From Paraburkholderia hayleyella (GTDB lineage Bacteria; Pseudomonadota; Gammaproteobacteria; Burkholderiales; Burkholderiaceae): 64,000 bases of DNA. Shown in pieces: positions 36,723 through 45,957 of the stretch. Location of the stretch: positions 2,728,001 through 2,792,000 of the forward strand of contig NZ_QPES01000001.1 in NCBI RefSeq assembly GCF_009455685.1, in the 5' to 3' direction. The notes under the pieces are model-generated. The model was given only the letters and a program-made list of their open reading frames with translations, ran no database searches and had not been told where the DNA came from. Both the position numbers and the translations under genes were made by a program. Within the stretch, counting starts at the first letter, position 1, and each line of letters begins with the position of its first letter.

Positions 36723-37658
36723 CTATGCCTCAACAACCGCCCGCAGGCGATGAACAATCTGGTTGTCCTTGCCCTGAACAAGCGGCGTCAACCTGAAATC
36801 GAACTCGATCTCTTTATAGGCATCCGTCTTTAGCTCCAACGCTTTACCCCCGGTCCTGGCCACGACGGGCGGAATCAGGTCTTCACGGGTTGCATAAGCG
36901 AAGTCGTCCCAGATCAACGGATCGCCTTCGATATTGATTTGCGTTGTCAGCTTGCGGTGTTTGTCGCTGGTCACGAAAAAATGTACATGCGCCGGACGAT
37001 CGCCATGGCGACCCAGCACATTCAGTAACTGTTGTGTTGAACCCTGTGGCGGGCAGCCATAACCCACTGGCATTAGCGTGTGAAATTCATACTTTCCGTC
37101 CGCTCCGGTTTTCACTGCACCGCGCAGATTAAATTCACTTTGCGCACCCGTTGGATCGAAGTGCGAATAAAAACCTTTGGAGTTCGCATGCCAGCATTCG
37201 ATCATCGCATCCGCGACCGGCTTGCCGTCTTGCCCCGTGACCGTGCCACGAATGACGAGCGGACCTGCATCGTCATCTTCATTGAGGTCGATCCTGGAAA
37301 TGCCATCGCGTACCACCGCCCCCGCGACATACAGCGGACCTTCGATGGTACGCGGCGTGCCACCATCGATATGCGCAGCACGATCCGCCGCATCCATACG
37401 AATGTCGAGGAACTTCTCCAAACCTAGCCCCGCCGCAAGCAGCGCCGCTTCACCGTCCTGGCCAAGCCGGTTGAGATAGTTCACACCGGCCCAGACTTCG
37501 TCGGGCGTCATGTCGAGATCGTCGATTGCCTTAAACAGATCGCTCAAAAGACGATGCGTAATCGCCCTGGCCCGGGCATGACCTTTTTCACCTTCAAGAT
37601 TGGCGGCAACCTTTAACAGGTTCTGTACTTCCTCGGTTTGAAACACCTTGACGCTCAT
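36723..37658 (-). CDS. catA: Catechol 1,2-dioxygenase
   Basis: This intradiol iron(III) dioxygenase opens catechol to cis,cis-muconate. The start at 37658 follows a GGAG site and gives 311 residues. The iron ligands are recognisable: Tyr in EGPLYVAGA, Tyr in GKYEFHTLMPVGYG, and two His in RPAHVHFFV. The N-terminal helical lipid-binding domain of catechol dioxygenases (residues about 1-100) is present, unlike in protocatechuate enzymes. It is third in a catB-catC-catA operon beside the iac genes, whose end product in characterised strains is catechol. Confidence 0.96.
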   Translation of the reverse strand: MSVKVFQTEEVQNLLKVAANLEGEKGHARARAITHRLLSDLFKAIDDLDMTPDEVWAGVNYLNRLGQDGEAALLAAGLGLEKFLDIRMDAADRAAHIDGGTPRTIEGPLYVAGAVVRDGISRIDLNEDDDAGPLVIRGTVTGQDGKPVADAMIECWHANSKGFYSHFDPTGAQSEFNLRGAVKTGADGKYEFHTLMPVGYGCPPQGSTQQLLNVLGRHGDRPAHVHFFVTSDKHRKLTTQINIEGDPLIWDDFAYATREDLIPPVVARTGGKALELKTDAYKEIEFDFRLTPLVQGKDNQIVHRLRAVVEA

Positions 37659-37730
37659 AATTTTGTCTCCGCTTGTATTGGGGCAAATGGCAAAAAACAC
37701 TCGTTCAAAAACAGCACGCACCGCGCGGGC

Positions 37731-38021
37731 TTAGAAGTCGTCGTCGCGGATGGACGACGGATGGCGGCACATCGCCGTTACCGAAATCGTCATGTACGGA
37801 AACAAAGGCAAGCCCGTCAGAATGTCGTGCAGCTCGGCATGGCTTGCAACATCGAAGATGCTGTAGTTCGCATACTCGCCTACCACACGCCAGATATGGC
37901 GCCACTTGCCACTGCGTTGCAGTTCCTGTGAATAAGCCTTCTCGCGCGCCTTGATGTCATTGGCGATATGGGCAGGCATATCGACTGGAAGATGCACATC
38001 CATTCGTACTTGAAACAGCAT
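37731..38021 (-). CDS. catC: Muconolactone delta-isomerase
   Basis: The enzyme converts muconolactone to 3-oxoadipate enol-lactone. At 96 residues it starts MLFQVRMDVHLP and contains REKAYSQELQRSGKWRHIWRVVGEYANYSIFDV and LPLFPYMTISVTAMCRHPSS, the CatC signature. AAAGGA precedes the ATG. It sits 34 bp after catB and 72 bp before catA. Confidence 0.96.
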   Translation of the reverse strand: MLFQVRMDVHLPVDMPAHIANDIKAREKAYSQELQRSGKWRHIWRVVGEYANYSIFDVASHAELHDILTGLPLFPYMTISVTAMCRHPSSIRDDDF

Positions 38022-38055
38022 CGTTGATGTCCTTTCGGGTTACGTCGAAATTAAA

Positions 38056-39192
38056 TTAAAGAATGATTTTCGTCAGTCCATCGCGGGTAAAGCGCTTGAT
38101 TGCGGCTTCGTTCAGCTCGATGCCCAGGCCAGGACCATGGGGCACGGTCAACTCAAAATCGCTGTAATCAAGGGGCTGCGTCAGGATTTCTTCGGTAATC
38201 AGCAACGGACCGAATAATTCGGTACCCCATTGAAGATTCCCCAGGCTGGCGAACAAATGCGCCGAAGCCACCGTGCTAAAAGCGCCTTCAAGCATCGTGC
38301 CGCCATAAAGCCCGATACCCGCGGCATCAGCAATGGCAGCGACACGCTGTGCAGCGAAGAGCCCCCCGCTTTGCTCAATCTTGATAGCAAACACATCCGC
38401 GCCATGGTTCTGCGCAATCTCAAACGCGCTCTCTGGCCCCTGCAGAATTTCGTCGGCCATCAACGCCACCGGAAAACGGCGCATCAGACGCGCCAGGGCT
38501 GCAGCAGAGGCAACGGGCTGCTCGACCAGCTCGCAACCCGCATCGGCTAGCGCGGGAATGGCCCACATTGCCTGGGTTTCGCTCCACGCCATATTGACAT
38601 CGACACGCACGGCGGCACGATCGCCCAGCTCACGCTTAATCCCGGCAACGTGTTTGATATCGGCTTGGGGGGCTTGCGCGCCAATTTTCAGCTTGAAAAT
38701 ATTGTGGCGGCGTAGCTCGAGCATCTTTTGCGCTTCGGCGATGTCTCTCGCGGTATCGCCCGATGCCAGCGTCCATGCCACCGGCAGGCGATCGCGGCGG
38801 CGGCCGCCGAGCAACTCACTCACCGGTATACCCAGACGCTTTCCGTGAGCATCGAGCAGCGCCGTTTCCAGTGCACTTTTGGCGAAGTGATTGCCTTTCA
38901 CGAGCTGGCTGAGATACGCCATCAAAGACTGCACACGAACGGCATCACGGCCGATGGCCGCGGGCGCCAGATAAGCATCGAGCGCCAGCTTCATCGACTC
39001 CGGGCTTTCGGGCCCATATGCCATGCCGGCAATCGTCGCGCCTTCACCGATCCCGACGACGCCATCACTGCAATACACCTTGACGAGCATCAGGGTCTGC
39101 CCGTTCATCGTGGCGACTGAGAGTTTGTGAGGACGAATCGTCGGCAAATCAACGAGACAGGTTTCGATGCGTTCGATCGTCGCTGGGGTCAT
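38056..39192 (-). CDS. catB: Muconate cycloisomerase
   Basis: This enolase-superfamily enzyme lactonises cis,cis-muconate to muconolactone. The 378 residues show LPTIRPHKLSVATM, the Lys-x-Lys base motif (FKLKIGAQ), metal ligands Asp/Glu/Asp in RVDVNMAW, LVEQPV and LMADEIL, and the second base Lys in FAIKIEQSGG. It is first of the catBCA operon. The LysR-type CatR often found divergent from catB is absent; an MFS gene of the iac cluster occupies that place. Confidence 0.95.
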   Translation of the reverse strand: MTPATIERIETCLVDLPTIRPHKLSVATMNGQTLMLVKVYCSDGVVGIGEGATIAGMAYGPESPESMKLALDAYLAPAAIGRDAVRVQSLMAYLSQLVKGNHFAKSALETALLDAHGKRLGIPVSELLGGRRRDRLPVAWTLASGDTARDIAEAQKMLELRRHNIFKLKIGAQAPQADIKHVAGIKRELGDRAAVRVDVNMAWSETQAMWAIPALADAGCELVEQPVASAAALARLMRRFPVALMADEILQGPESAFEIAQNHGADVFAIKIEQSGGLFAAQRVAAIADAAGIGLYGGTMLEGAFSTVASAHLFASLGNLQWGTELFGPLLITEEILTQPLDYSDFELTVPHGPGLGIELNEAAIKRFTRDGLTKIIL

Positions 39193-39676
39193 GAGGGGTC
39201 GATTGAAAGAGTAACAAGGGTGACAAGGATGATGAAGAGCAGCGCTATCTGGGACACGCCTGATGCACGTTTCGCGTACTTTTTTACAAACACGTTTGAT
39301 GCATGCTCCTTTCGACTTACGGTTGATTGGACGGAATTCATTTTGGACTACACGGTAATAAAGCCATCAACCTTCGTCAAGTAAATAAAATTTATCCAGA
39401 TTCATCCATGTCGTTGATGAAACTTCTTCATCGCTTTCAACCTTGTTCGTTACGCTAACAAAATGATGTCTGATCTGCCGGCATCCTATCTGCTGCTAGC
39501 GCAGCGAATCATCTGGATGCCCGAAATCCAGGGCAGCGAGGCGCCCGGTTATTTGTCCCACTGATACCCCCCGCTTTTTTCAGCCAATTTGACGCAGATA
39601 TCTGGCGCCTCAACACTGTGCGGCATGCGAAGCCTTGTACAAGGCACGCGCCCCACATTCCTCCAGGCGAGCCCAC
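39193..39676. promoter_or_regulatory. Divergent control region between catB and the iac-side MFS gene
   Basis: These 484 bp hold no gene I can support. The middle part (39340-39470) is AT-rich. TGATGCA occurs twice, at 39271-39277 and 39297-39303. The right end has a T-run followed by CAATTTGACGCA and TATCTGGCG, both also present before iacC. A partial TATCTGG lies nearer catB at 39246. No benM/catM-type ATAC-N7-GTAT box was found. Confidence 0.55.
39585..39608 (+). promoter_or_regulatory. Promoter/operator element shared with iacC (copy 1)
   Basis: CAATTTGACGCA at 39585-39596 is identical to a 12-mer before iacC. It is preceded by a T-run in both places, and TATCTGGCG at 39599-39607 is also shared. 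TTGACG could serve as a -35 element, and ACTG occurs at the same offset (26 bp) in both copies. It lies about 80 bp before the MFS start. Confidence 0.6.
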
Positions 39677-40984
39677 ATGTTCACCGCTCAACCCTCGTCC
39701 GCATCCGGGCGCAGCATGGCGGTGCCGGATCAGGCACTCAGACGTATCGTCGTAGCGTCGGTCGCGGGCAGCGCAATGGAGTGGTACGACTTCTTCCTGT
39801 ATGGCACCGCCGCCGCGCTCGTGTTCGGACAACTTTTCTTCCCGGCCAGTGCCGACCCGCTGAGCGGCACGCTCGGCGCCTTTGCGGCTTTCGCGCTGGG
39901 CTTCGTGGCGCGTCCGCTAGGCGGCATCCTGTTTGGACACATCGGCGACCGCTACGGACGCCGCACCTCACTCGTATGGACCCTCTTCATCATGGGCTCC
40001 GCGACCTTCGGCATTGGGCTGTTGCCGACCTACGAGCACGTCGGCCTGTGGGCTCCCGCCGCGCTCGTCGTGCTGCGGCTGTTGCAAGGCATCGCAGCGG
40101 GCGGCGAATGGGGAGGTGGCGTGCTCATGATTAGCGAAAACGCTCCGCCTGAAAAACGCGGCTATTACGCAGCGTGGAGTCAGTTGGGCGTGGGGGGCGG
40201 CTTTATGCTGTCCTCGGCCGCGTTCCTCGCGGTGCAGGCCCTGCCGCACGACCAGTTCGTTACCTGGGGCTGGCGTCTACCGTTTCTCGCAAGCCTCCTG
40301 ATCTTCGCGCTCGGCCTATACATCCGCTGCCACCTTCCAGAAAGCCGCGAGTTCCAGAACGCGGACAAGGCCGGTCAGATTTCACACATGCCCGTGATCG
40401 AAGCGATCAAGCGGCATCCGAAAGAAATCTTGTTGACGATGGGCCTGCGCACCGCAGAAAACGGCAGCGCGTACCTCTTTCTTGCGTTCTCGCTGGTCTA
40501 CGGAAAATTCGTTGGTATCGCTAACTCAACGATGCTCACCGGTGTCATGCTGGCAATGATGCTCGAAATGATCGCCATGCTTTTATGGGGCAAACTCTCC
40601 GACCGCATCGGCCGCAAGCCGGTATACCTGATCGGCGCGGCGTCGCTCACGCTGTTGGCATTCCCTTTTTTCTGGCTGCTGGACACGCATTCCACACCGC
40701 TCATCTGGCTCGCACTGGTGCTCGGCACGGCCCTCTGCCACGGGGCGATGATCGGCACACTGCCCGCACTCGTCAGCGAACTGTTCAGCACTGAAGTGCG
40801 CTATTCGGGCGTCGCGCTCGGGCACGAAATAGCGTCGATCTTCGCTGGCGGCCTATCCCCGCTGATCGCCACGGCCCTGCTATTGCGCTATCAGACGTAC
40901 TGGCCAGTTGCCGTGTTGCTCATCGTCTTCGGATTCGTCACCGTCGTCACACTCGGGTTCACGCACGAAACACGTCAGTCGTAA
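39677..40984 (+). CDS. MFS transporter, metabolite:H+ symporter (MHS) type
   Basis: The 435-residue protein is a 12-helix major facilitator of the MHS group (relatives carry shikimate, citrate, dicarboxylates or aromatic acids). Signatures: VAGSAMEWYDFFLYGTAAALVF in helix 1, FGHIGDRYGRR between helices 2 and 3, and LLQGIAAGGEWGGGVLM. The start at 39677 is preferred for length; ATG codons at 39635 and 39716 are also in frame. In P. phytofirmans PsJN, MFS genes accompany iac genes and one is needed to clear dioxindole-acetate. This gene is a candidate importer of indole-acetic acid or a related acid. Confidence 0.88.
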   Translation: MFTAQPSSASGRSMAVPDQALRRIVVASVAGSAMEWYDFFLYGTAAALVFGQLFFPASADPLSGTLGAFAAFALGFVARPLGGILFGHIGDRYGRRTSLVWTLFIMGSATFGIGLLPTYEHVGLWAPAALVVLRLLQGIAAGGEWGGGVLMISENAPPEKRGYYAAWSQLGVGGGFMLSSAAFLAVQALPHDQFVTWGWRLPFLASLLIFALGLYIRCHLPESREFQNADKAGQISHMPVIEAIKRHPKEILLTMGLRTAENGSAYLFLAFSLVYGKFVGIANSTMLTGVMLAMMLEMIAMLLWGKLSDRIGRKPVYLIGAASLTLLAFPFFWLLDTHSTPLIWLALVLGTALCHGAMIGTLPALVSELFSTEVRYSGVALGHEIASIFAGGLSPLIATALLLRYQTYWPVAVLLIVFGFVTVVTLGFTHETRQS

Positions 40985-41072
40985 CCCGCCGCATTCCTCC
41001 CAAGTCCTTCTCAAGTTCTTCATTCAGCATCGGCGCGCCGATGTGCTCGCCCCTCCCTACCGGAAAAAAAGT

Positions 41073-42452
41073 ATGAAGTCGTCTTCCAGGCGCTATACCT
41101 ATGAGTGGTACGTCGTTGTTGTTTGCATGCTGGCGTATGTATTTTCTTTCATCGATCGCCAGGTGCTAGCGCTAATGATCGAGCCGATCAAGCACGACTT
41201 GCATCTCACGGAGACGCAGTTCAGCCTGCTGCATGGCTTCGCGTTCTCGCTCTTCTATGCGGTGATGGGCATGCCGATCGCGTATCTCGCTGACCGCTTC
41301 GCGCGGCCACGTATCATCGCCAGCGGCATCGCACTGTGGAGCCTGGCCACGGCCACGTGCGGACTGAGCCAGAGCTTCATGCAGATGTTCATGTCACGCA
41401 TGGGCGTGGGCATCGGCGAAGCGGCGCTCTCGCCCGGAACCTATTCGATGCTTGCGGACCTGTTCCCCCGCTCGAAACTCGGACGTGCGGTGGGAATCTA
41501 TTCGCTCGGCTCATTCATTGGCGGAGGCATCGCGTTTTTGCTTGGCGGCTATGTAATCGCCCGGCTCAAGCATACGAGTGCGCTCACGCTGCCGCTCATC
41601 GGCGAGATGCAGGCATGGCAGATTACGTTCTTCATCGTCGGCTTGCCGGGCCTGCTCATTGCGTTGCTGTTTCTCTTGACGGTACGCGATCCCACTCGCA
41701 AGGGTTTGACGCGTGACAGCACAGGACGGGTAAGGCAGGTGTCGCTGGCCGCTTCGCTGCGCTTTGTCGCGTTGCACCGCAAGACGTTTTTCTGTCATTA
41801 CCTGGGCTTCTCGTTCTACGCCATGACGCTTTACTGCCTGATGAGCTGGAGCCCTGCGTTCTACATGCGCCATTTTGGCCTCTCTCCTGTCGCAGCAGGC
41901 TACACGCTTGGCACAGTGATGCTCGTCGCCAACACGGCAGGCGTGTTCTGCGGCGGCTGGCTCTCCGACTGGCTGCTCAGCCGCGGCCACGTAGATGCTC
42001 CGATGCGCGCCGCCTGTATCGGAGCTGTATGTATGTTGGTGCCAGCCATCATGTTCGCGCAGCCAGCCAGCCTTAACGCTTCGCTTGTCTGGCTCGCCGG
42101 TGCCATGTTCTTTGCCTCGTTCCCGCTCGCAACCTCCGCCATCGCAGTGCAAATGCTGGCACCCAACCAGATACGCGCGCAAATTTCGGCACTCTTTCTG
42201 CTCGTCTCGAACCTCATCGGCCTGGGCCTCGGCACGACGCTCGTCGCACTCATCACCGATCAGGTGTTCGGCTCGCCGCTCGCCGTCGGTGCTTCGATGA
42301 CAATCATCAACGCGATCGCAACCGTGCTCGCGGCCGTGCTGCTGCTCAACGGATGCAGGCATTTCAGCGCGAGTCTCGAACGCGAAACGCATCATGCGCA
42401 CACCATGGAAGCGACACCGGAGCCGGTCAAAACGGCATGTCCGTCAGCCTGA
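41073..42452 (+). CDS. MFS transporter (spinster/ACS-like)
   Basis: The start at 41073 follows GGAAAAAAAG and gives 459 residues. The first helix (EWYVVVVCMLAYVFSFIDRQVLALMIEPI) and LADRFARPRIIASGIALWSLATATCGL, with RMGVGIGEAALSPGTYSMLADLFPRSKLG, are typical of MFS proteins of the anion:cation symporter or spinster type. It is a second transporter gene, 88 bp after the MHS one and 51 bp before iacF. It is a candidate counterpart of one of the iac-linked MFS genes of PsJN; the exact correspondence is not decided. Confidence 0.88.
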   Translation: MKSSSRRYTYEWYVVVVCMLAYVFSFIDRQVLALMIEPIKHDLHLTETQFSLLHGFAFSLFYAVMGMPIAYLADRFARPRIIASGIALWSLATATCGLSQSFMQMFMSRMGVGIGEAALSPGTYSMLADLFPRSKLGRAVGIYSLGSFIGGGIAFLLGGYVIARLKHTSALTLPLIGEMQAWQITFFIVGLPGLLIALLFLLTVRDPTRKGLTRDSTGRVRQVSLAASLRFVALHRKTFFCHYLGFSFYAMTLYCLMSWSPAFYMRHFGLSPVAAGYTLGTVMLVANTAGVFCGGWLSDWLLSRGHVDAPMRAACIGAVCMLVPAIMFAQPASLNASLVWLAGAMFFASFPLATSAIAVQMLAPNQIRAQISALFLLVSNLIGLGLGTTLVALITDQVFGSPLAVGASMTIINAIATVLAAVLLLNGCRHFSASLERETHHAHTMEATPEPVKTACPSA

Positions 42453-42503
42453 GAAATCAGTCTCTTCGATGAGCCTGGGGCTTTTTAACTGATTTGGGTT
42501 CTC

Positions 42504-43541
42504 ATGAACGCGGCGCTAATCTCAATACCTCTCAATGCACGACCCCATGCAAGGTCATCGAAAAGCGTCATGCAAGCTCATCAAATTCTTAAAGTCCGGG
42601 TCGATGCCCTGTGCGAAGAAGCGCACGGCGTGCGCTCGTTTCGCATCTCACGTCTCGATGGCCGGCCCTTCGAGCGCTACACACCCGGTGCACATATCGA
42701 TGTCATGAGCCCGTCAGGGATCATGCGTCAATACTCGTTATGCGGCGATCCCGAATGCCTCGATTCACAAATCTTCGCCGTGAAAAAGGAAGAGCCATCG
42801 CGTGGGGGATCGCGTTCGCTGCATGAAGAAGTCAGCGTCGGCACCGAGCTCTCGGTTAGCGCACCGCGTAACCTGTTTCGGCTGGAAGAAAGCGCTAGCG
42901 AGCATGTTCTGATCGGCGCGGGAATCGGCATTACGCCATTGCTGTCGATGGCGTATCGCCTCGCCGCGCAGAATGCACGCTTCATGCTGCACTATTTCGC
43001 GCGCAGCGAAGCGCATGCGGCCTTCATGACACGTCTCAGCGGTGAACCGTTCGAGACACATGTCACGCTGCATTTCGCTGTCGCGCGCGACGCGCTTGCC
43101 GCAACACTGGATGCCTGCCTGTGCCAGGCAGGCCCCGGCGCGCATGTCTACACCTGTGGCCCCGCGCCTTTCATGGACCTCGTCGTCGAGCATGCGCAAG
43201 CGCACCTGCCCGCCACGGCGATTCATCTGGAACGCTTCAAGGCCGATCCCGCAGCCGCGGCGGAAACCTCGCCCGGCAGTTTCGACGTGCAGCTTGCAAG
43301 TACAGGTCAAACCGTACACGTCGAGGCGGATACGTCCATCGTGGAAGCCCTCGCATCCATCGGCATCGAAGTGGACACCTCATGCGGCGAGGGCGTGTGC
43401 GGTACATGCATGGTCGATGTGATGAGCGGCGAGCCAGAACATCGAGATCATTGCCTGAGCCAGGCGGAACGCGCGAGCAACAGCGTGATCTGCTGTTGCG
43501 TGTCGCGCTCGCGCTCTCCCGTGCTGGTGCTCAACCTCTAA
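42504..43541 (+). CDS. iacF: IacF-type phthalate-family oxidoreductase (FMN/NADH/2Fe-2S)
   Basis: This electron-transfer partner of the Rieske oxygenase IacCD has the phthalate dioxygenase reductase order: an FMN-binding beta barrel (YTPGAHIDVMSPSG, RQYSLCGDPE), an NADH domain (GAGIGITPLLSMAY, YTCGPAPFMDLV), and a C-terminal plant-type 2Fe-2S ferredoxin (DTSCGEGVCGTCMVDV with the downstream Cys in RDHCLS). The 345-residue length fits. An in-frame ATG at 42570 would remove 22 residues; neither start has a strong ribosome-binding site. It lies apart from iacCD, facing the LysR gene. Confidence 0.87.
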   Translation: MNAALISIPLNARPHARSSKSVMQAHQILKVRVDALCEEAHGVRSFRISRLDGRPFERYTPGAHIDVMSPSGIMRQYSLCGDPECLDSQIFAVKKEEPSRGGSRSLHEEVSVGTELSVSAPRNLFRLEESASEHVLIGAGIGITPLLSMAYRLAAQNARFMLHYFARSEAHAAFMTRLSGEPFETHVTLHFAVARDALAATLDACLCQAGPGAHVYTCGPAPFMDLVVEHAQAHLPATAIHLERFKADPAAAAETSPGSFDVQLASTGQTVHVEADTSIVEALASIGIEVDTSCGEGVCGTCMVDVMSGEPEHRDHCLSQAERASNSVICCCVSRSRSPVLVLNL

Positions 43542-43565
43542 GCCCTGCCTCTGCCTCTATCGCAT

Positions 43566-44486
43566 CTACATTTTCGTAAAGCTGGCCAGAATGTCGATCA
43601 TCAGATTGCGCATCCAGACGTTACCTTCGTCTTCGTGAAAGTGTTCGTGCCAGTGCATCGTCACGGCTGCTTTCGGCAAATGCACGGGCAATGCGTAAAC
43701 GCGGAATGCATTGCCGCGATTGAGAATATGCGCGAGCCGGTGCGGCAGCGTGGCGAACAGGTCCGTCGCGGCCAGCACGCCAGGCACCGCGACGAAGTGC
43801 GGCAATGCCAGCGCGATATTGCGCCCCACGCCCTGCGCACGCAGCGCGTCGTCAAGCGTGTAGTGACTATGTTCGAGCGAGCGCACCTGAACGTGCGACG
43901 CCGCGAGAAACTGTTCGAGCTTCAGCGAGTTGCCAGCCGGCAAGCCCCGGCGCTCACGCGTCATGCACACATACGGCTCCTCGAACAGCAAGCCATGCCG
44001 TGTGCGCGACAGCAATGCAGGCAGGTTGCCGATGGCGAAGTCGAGCCGGCTGGAACGCAGCGCTTCTTCGATCTCCTCCACCGGCAACGGCTCGATGACG
44101 AGCTTTACGCGCGGAGCGGCTTTCTGCAGTGCAGCGCAAAGCACGGGCAAATACGCCACCTCTCCCGCGTCTGAAAGCGAAAGACGAAACGTGCGTGTGC
44201 TCGTCGCCGGATCGAAATGCTCCGCGTAGCGCAGCGCCTCACGCACCGTGTCGAGCGCCCGCCCAACGATCTCCGTGAGCTCAAGCGCGACAGGCGTCGG
44301 CTGCATGCCGGAGCGCGTACGAATAAATAGCGGGTCATCGAACAACGAGCGCAAGCGCCCGAGCGAGTAACTCACAGCAGGCTGCGACAGCGCAAGCCGC
44401 TCGCCCGCCCTGGTCAGGCCGCGCTCCTCCACGATGGCCTGAAACACGCGCAAGAGATTGAGATCAACGTGATCAATGGATGTCAT
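43566..44486 (-). CDS. LysR-type regulator of the iac cluster
   Basis: The 306-residue protein has an N-terminal winged helix (DLNLLRVFQAIVEERGLTRAGERLALSQPAVSYSLGRLR) and a NodD/LinR-like effector domain (TFRLSLSDAGEVAYLPVL, IEPLPVEEIEEAL, RLDFAIGNLP). It is divergent from iacC across 187 bp, the usual place for an activator of that operon. In P. phytofirmans PsJN a LysR regulator responding to dioxindole-3-acetate controls iac genes. This is the probable counterpart, inferred from position. It might also cover the neighbouring cat genes, which lack their own CatR. Confidence 0.88.
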   Translation of the reverse strand: MTSIDHVDLNLLRVFQAIVEERGLTRAGERLALSQPAVSYSLGRLRSLFDDPLFIRTRSGMQPTPVALELTEIVGRALDTVREALRYAEHFDPATSTRTFRLSLSDAGEVAYLPVLCAALQKAAPRVKLVIEPLPVEEIEEALRSSRLDFAIGNLPALLSRTRHGLLFEEPYVCMTRERRGLPAGNSLKLEQFLAASHVQVRSLEHSHYTLDDALRAQGVGRNIALALPHFVAVPGVLAATDLFATLPHRLAHILNRGNAFRVYALPVHLPKAAVTMHWHEHFHEDEGNVWMRNLMIDILASFTKM

Positions 44487-44517
44487 GGGGCACTCGTGAG
44501 GTTCGTGAGGTTCTTGA

Positions 44518-44536
44518 GATATCGGCCACGCTTATC
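44518..44536. promoter_or_regulatory. LysR-box-like dyad GATA-N11-TATC
   Basis: GATA at 44518-44521 and TATC at 44533-44536 form an interrupted palindrome with 11 bp between the arms. It lies 32 bp from the LysR gene start and about 138 bp from iacC, a layout expected for a LysR recognition site serving both genes. Four-base arms are short, so chance cannot be excluded. Confidence 0.45.
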
Positions 44537-44566
44537 TGGCGACCTGTTTTTAATCAATTTGACGCA
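44533..44566 (+). promoter_or_regulatory. Promoter/operator element shared with the MFS gene (copy 2)
   Basis: TATCTGGCG at 44533-44541 and CAATTTGACGCA at 44555-44566 both recur at 39585-39608 before the MHS transporter. The second element continues as TTTGACGCA-TGTTC-TGCGCAAA, a near-palindrome. TTGACG may be the -35 of the iacC operon promoter, with a weak -10 near 44585. Confidence 0.6.
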
Positions 44567-44673
44567 TGTTCTGCGCAAAGCGAGACTGATGTCAACGAGA
44601 GGAAGCGTGAATGTTCATGTTTGATGTTGTTTAGCCTTCCTTGTGTTACTCACTCCAATTCCCCACGAACACG

Positions 44674-45957
44674 ATGAGTATGCCGATCTATCAATCCATT
44701 GATGCCCGCACGTTCGCCACGCGTGCCGGGGCCGCTCGCATCGCCCCGTCCCTTTACTACGATCCGCAACTGTTCGAAGAAGAACTCGAACGCATCTTCT
44801 ACAAAACATGGGTGTGGGTCGCCCACGAAAGCGAATTGCCCAATCCTGGCGATTTCATCACGACGATCATCGGCCGCCAGCCGGTCATCGTCGTGCGCGA
44901 CAAGAGCGGCACGGTGCGCGTGCTGCACAACCGCTGCCGTCATCGCGGCGCGACCGTATGCGAAGCGCACAAGGGCAACGCGAAAGGCTTCACCTGCCCG
45001 TATCACAACTGGTCTTATGCACTCGATGGCACGCTGCGCGCGTTGCCCTACGGCGACGGTTATGAGGGCGTATGCGAGAAAGGCGATCTGCCGCTTAACA
45101 CGCTACGCGTCGGCCTCTATCAAGGCCTGATCTTCGCCAGCTTTAATGACGGGATCGAAGCCCTCGAAGACTTTCTCGGCGGGGCAAAACCGTGGATCGA
45201 CCTGTTCATGAAGCAAGGCGCGGGCTATCCGCTCAAAGTCAACGGCGAACACAAGTTCAAGTTCAAGGGCAACTGGAAAATTCAGCTTGAGAACACCACG
45301 GACCTTTATCACTTTCCCGTGGTGCACAAGTCATGGATGAAGTCCATCGACGCTGAAACCGCTGCTGCAATAACCCGTTTCATGACGAGCGATCAGGCGT
45401 TCTGCCGTTCACTGGGAAACGGTCACAGCCTTGCAGTGCTGATGCCCGAGAGCGTCGATCTGGAACTGGACGATGGCGCCCCCCTGCCCGAACGTTTCAA
45501 CGAGCTCGCGGCACAACTCGCGGAAAAACACGCGCCGCAAGAAGTGCGCCGCATCGTGCGCTCGCTGATGGGTGTCGGCTTCAACCTGAATCTGTTCCCC
45601 AACCTGGCGCTGTCGATGTCGTTCTTCCGCGTGCTGCGGCCGCTCTCTGTCGATGAAACCGAGATTCGCCACATCGCGCTCGCCATGGACGGCGGCCCGG
45701 AGGAAGCAAACCGCGTGCGTTTGCGCATTCACGAACACTTCCAGGGCCCATTCGGCTTTGGCAGCCCTGACGACGCCGAAGCATGGGAGCGCGTACAGCG
45801 TGGCGCGCATGCCGGCCCTGATGTTCCGATTCTCGTGAATCGCGGACTCAAGCGGGAAACCACCGCGCCAAACGGAGAGAAAACCGCGCACGCGACCGAC
45901 GAAACCGGCATGCGCGAAGCCTACCGGCAATGGCACGCCATGATGGAGCAAACGTGA
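44674..45957 (+). CDS. iacC: IacC, Rieske non-heme iron oxygenase large subunit
   Basis: This is the catalytic subunit of an aromatic-ring hydroxylating dioxygenase in indole-3-acetate degradation; it acts late in the route that ends in catechol. The start at 44674 gives 427 residues. The Rieske cluster ligands are CRHRGA (Cys88, His90) and CPYHNW (Cys108, His111). The mononuclear iron site is TTDLYHFPVVHKSW (His213, His218). It is first of a seven-gene operon iacC-D-A-B-I-H-E and its stop overlaps the iacD start as TGATG. Without neighbours it could be taken for an anthranilate- or salicylate-type oxygenase; the whole gene set makes iac the better call. Confidence 0.9.
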   Translation: MSMPIYQSIDARTFATRAGAARIAPSLYYDPQLFEEELERIFYKTWVWVAHESELPNPGDFITTIIGRQPVIVVRDKSGTVRVLHNRCRHRGATVCEAHKGNAKGFTCPYHNWSYALDGTLRALPYGDGYEGVCEKGDLPLNTLRVGLYQGLIFASFNDGIEALEDFLGGAKPWIDLFMKQGAGYPLKVNGEHKFKFKGNWKIQLENTTDLYHFPVVHKSWMKSIDAETAAAITRFMTSDQAFCRSLGNGHSLAVLMPESVDLELDDGAPLPERFNELAAQLAEKHAPQEVRRIVRSLMGVGFNLNLFPNLALSMSFFRVLRPLSVDETEIRHIALAMDGGPEEANRVRLRIHEHFQGPFGFGSPDDAEAWERVQRGAHAGPDVPILVNRGLKRETTAPNGEKTAHATDETGMREAYRQWHAMMEQT

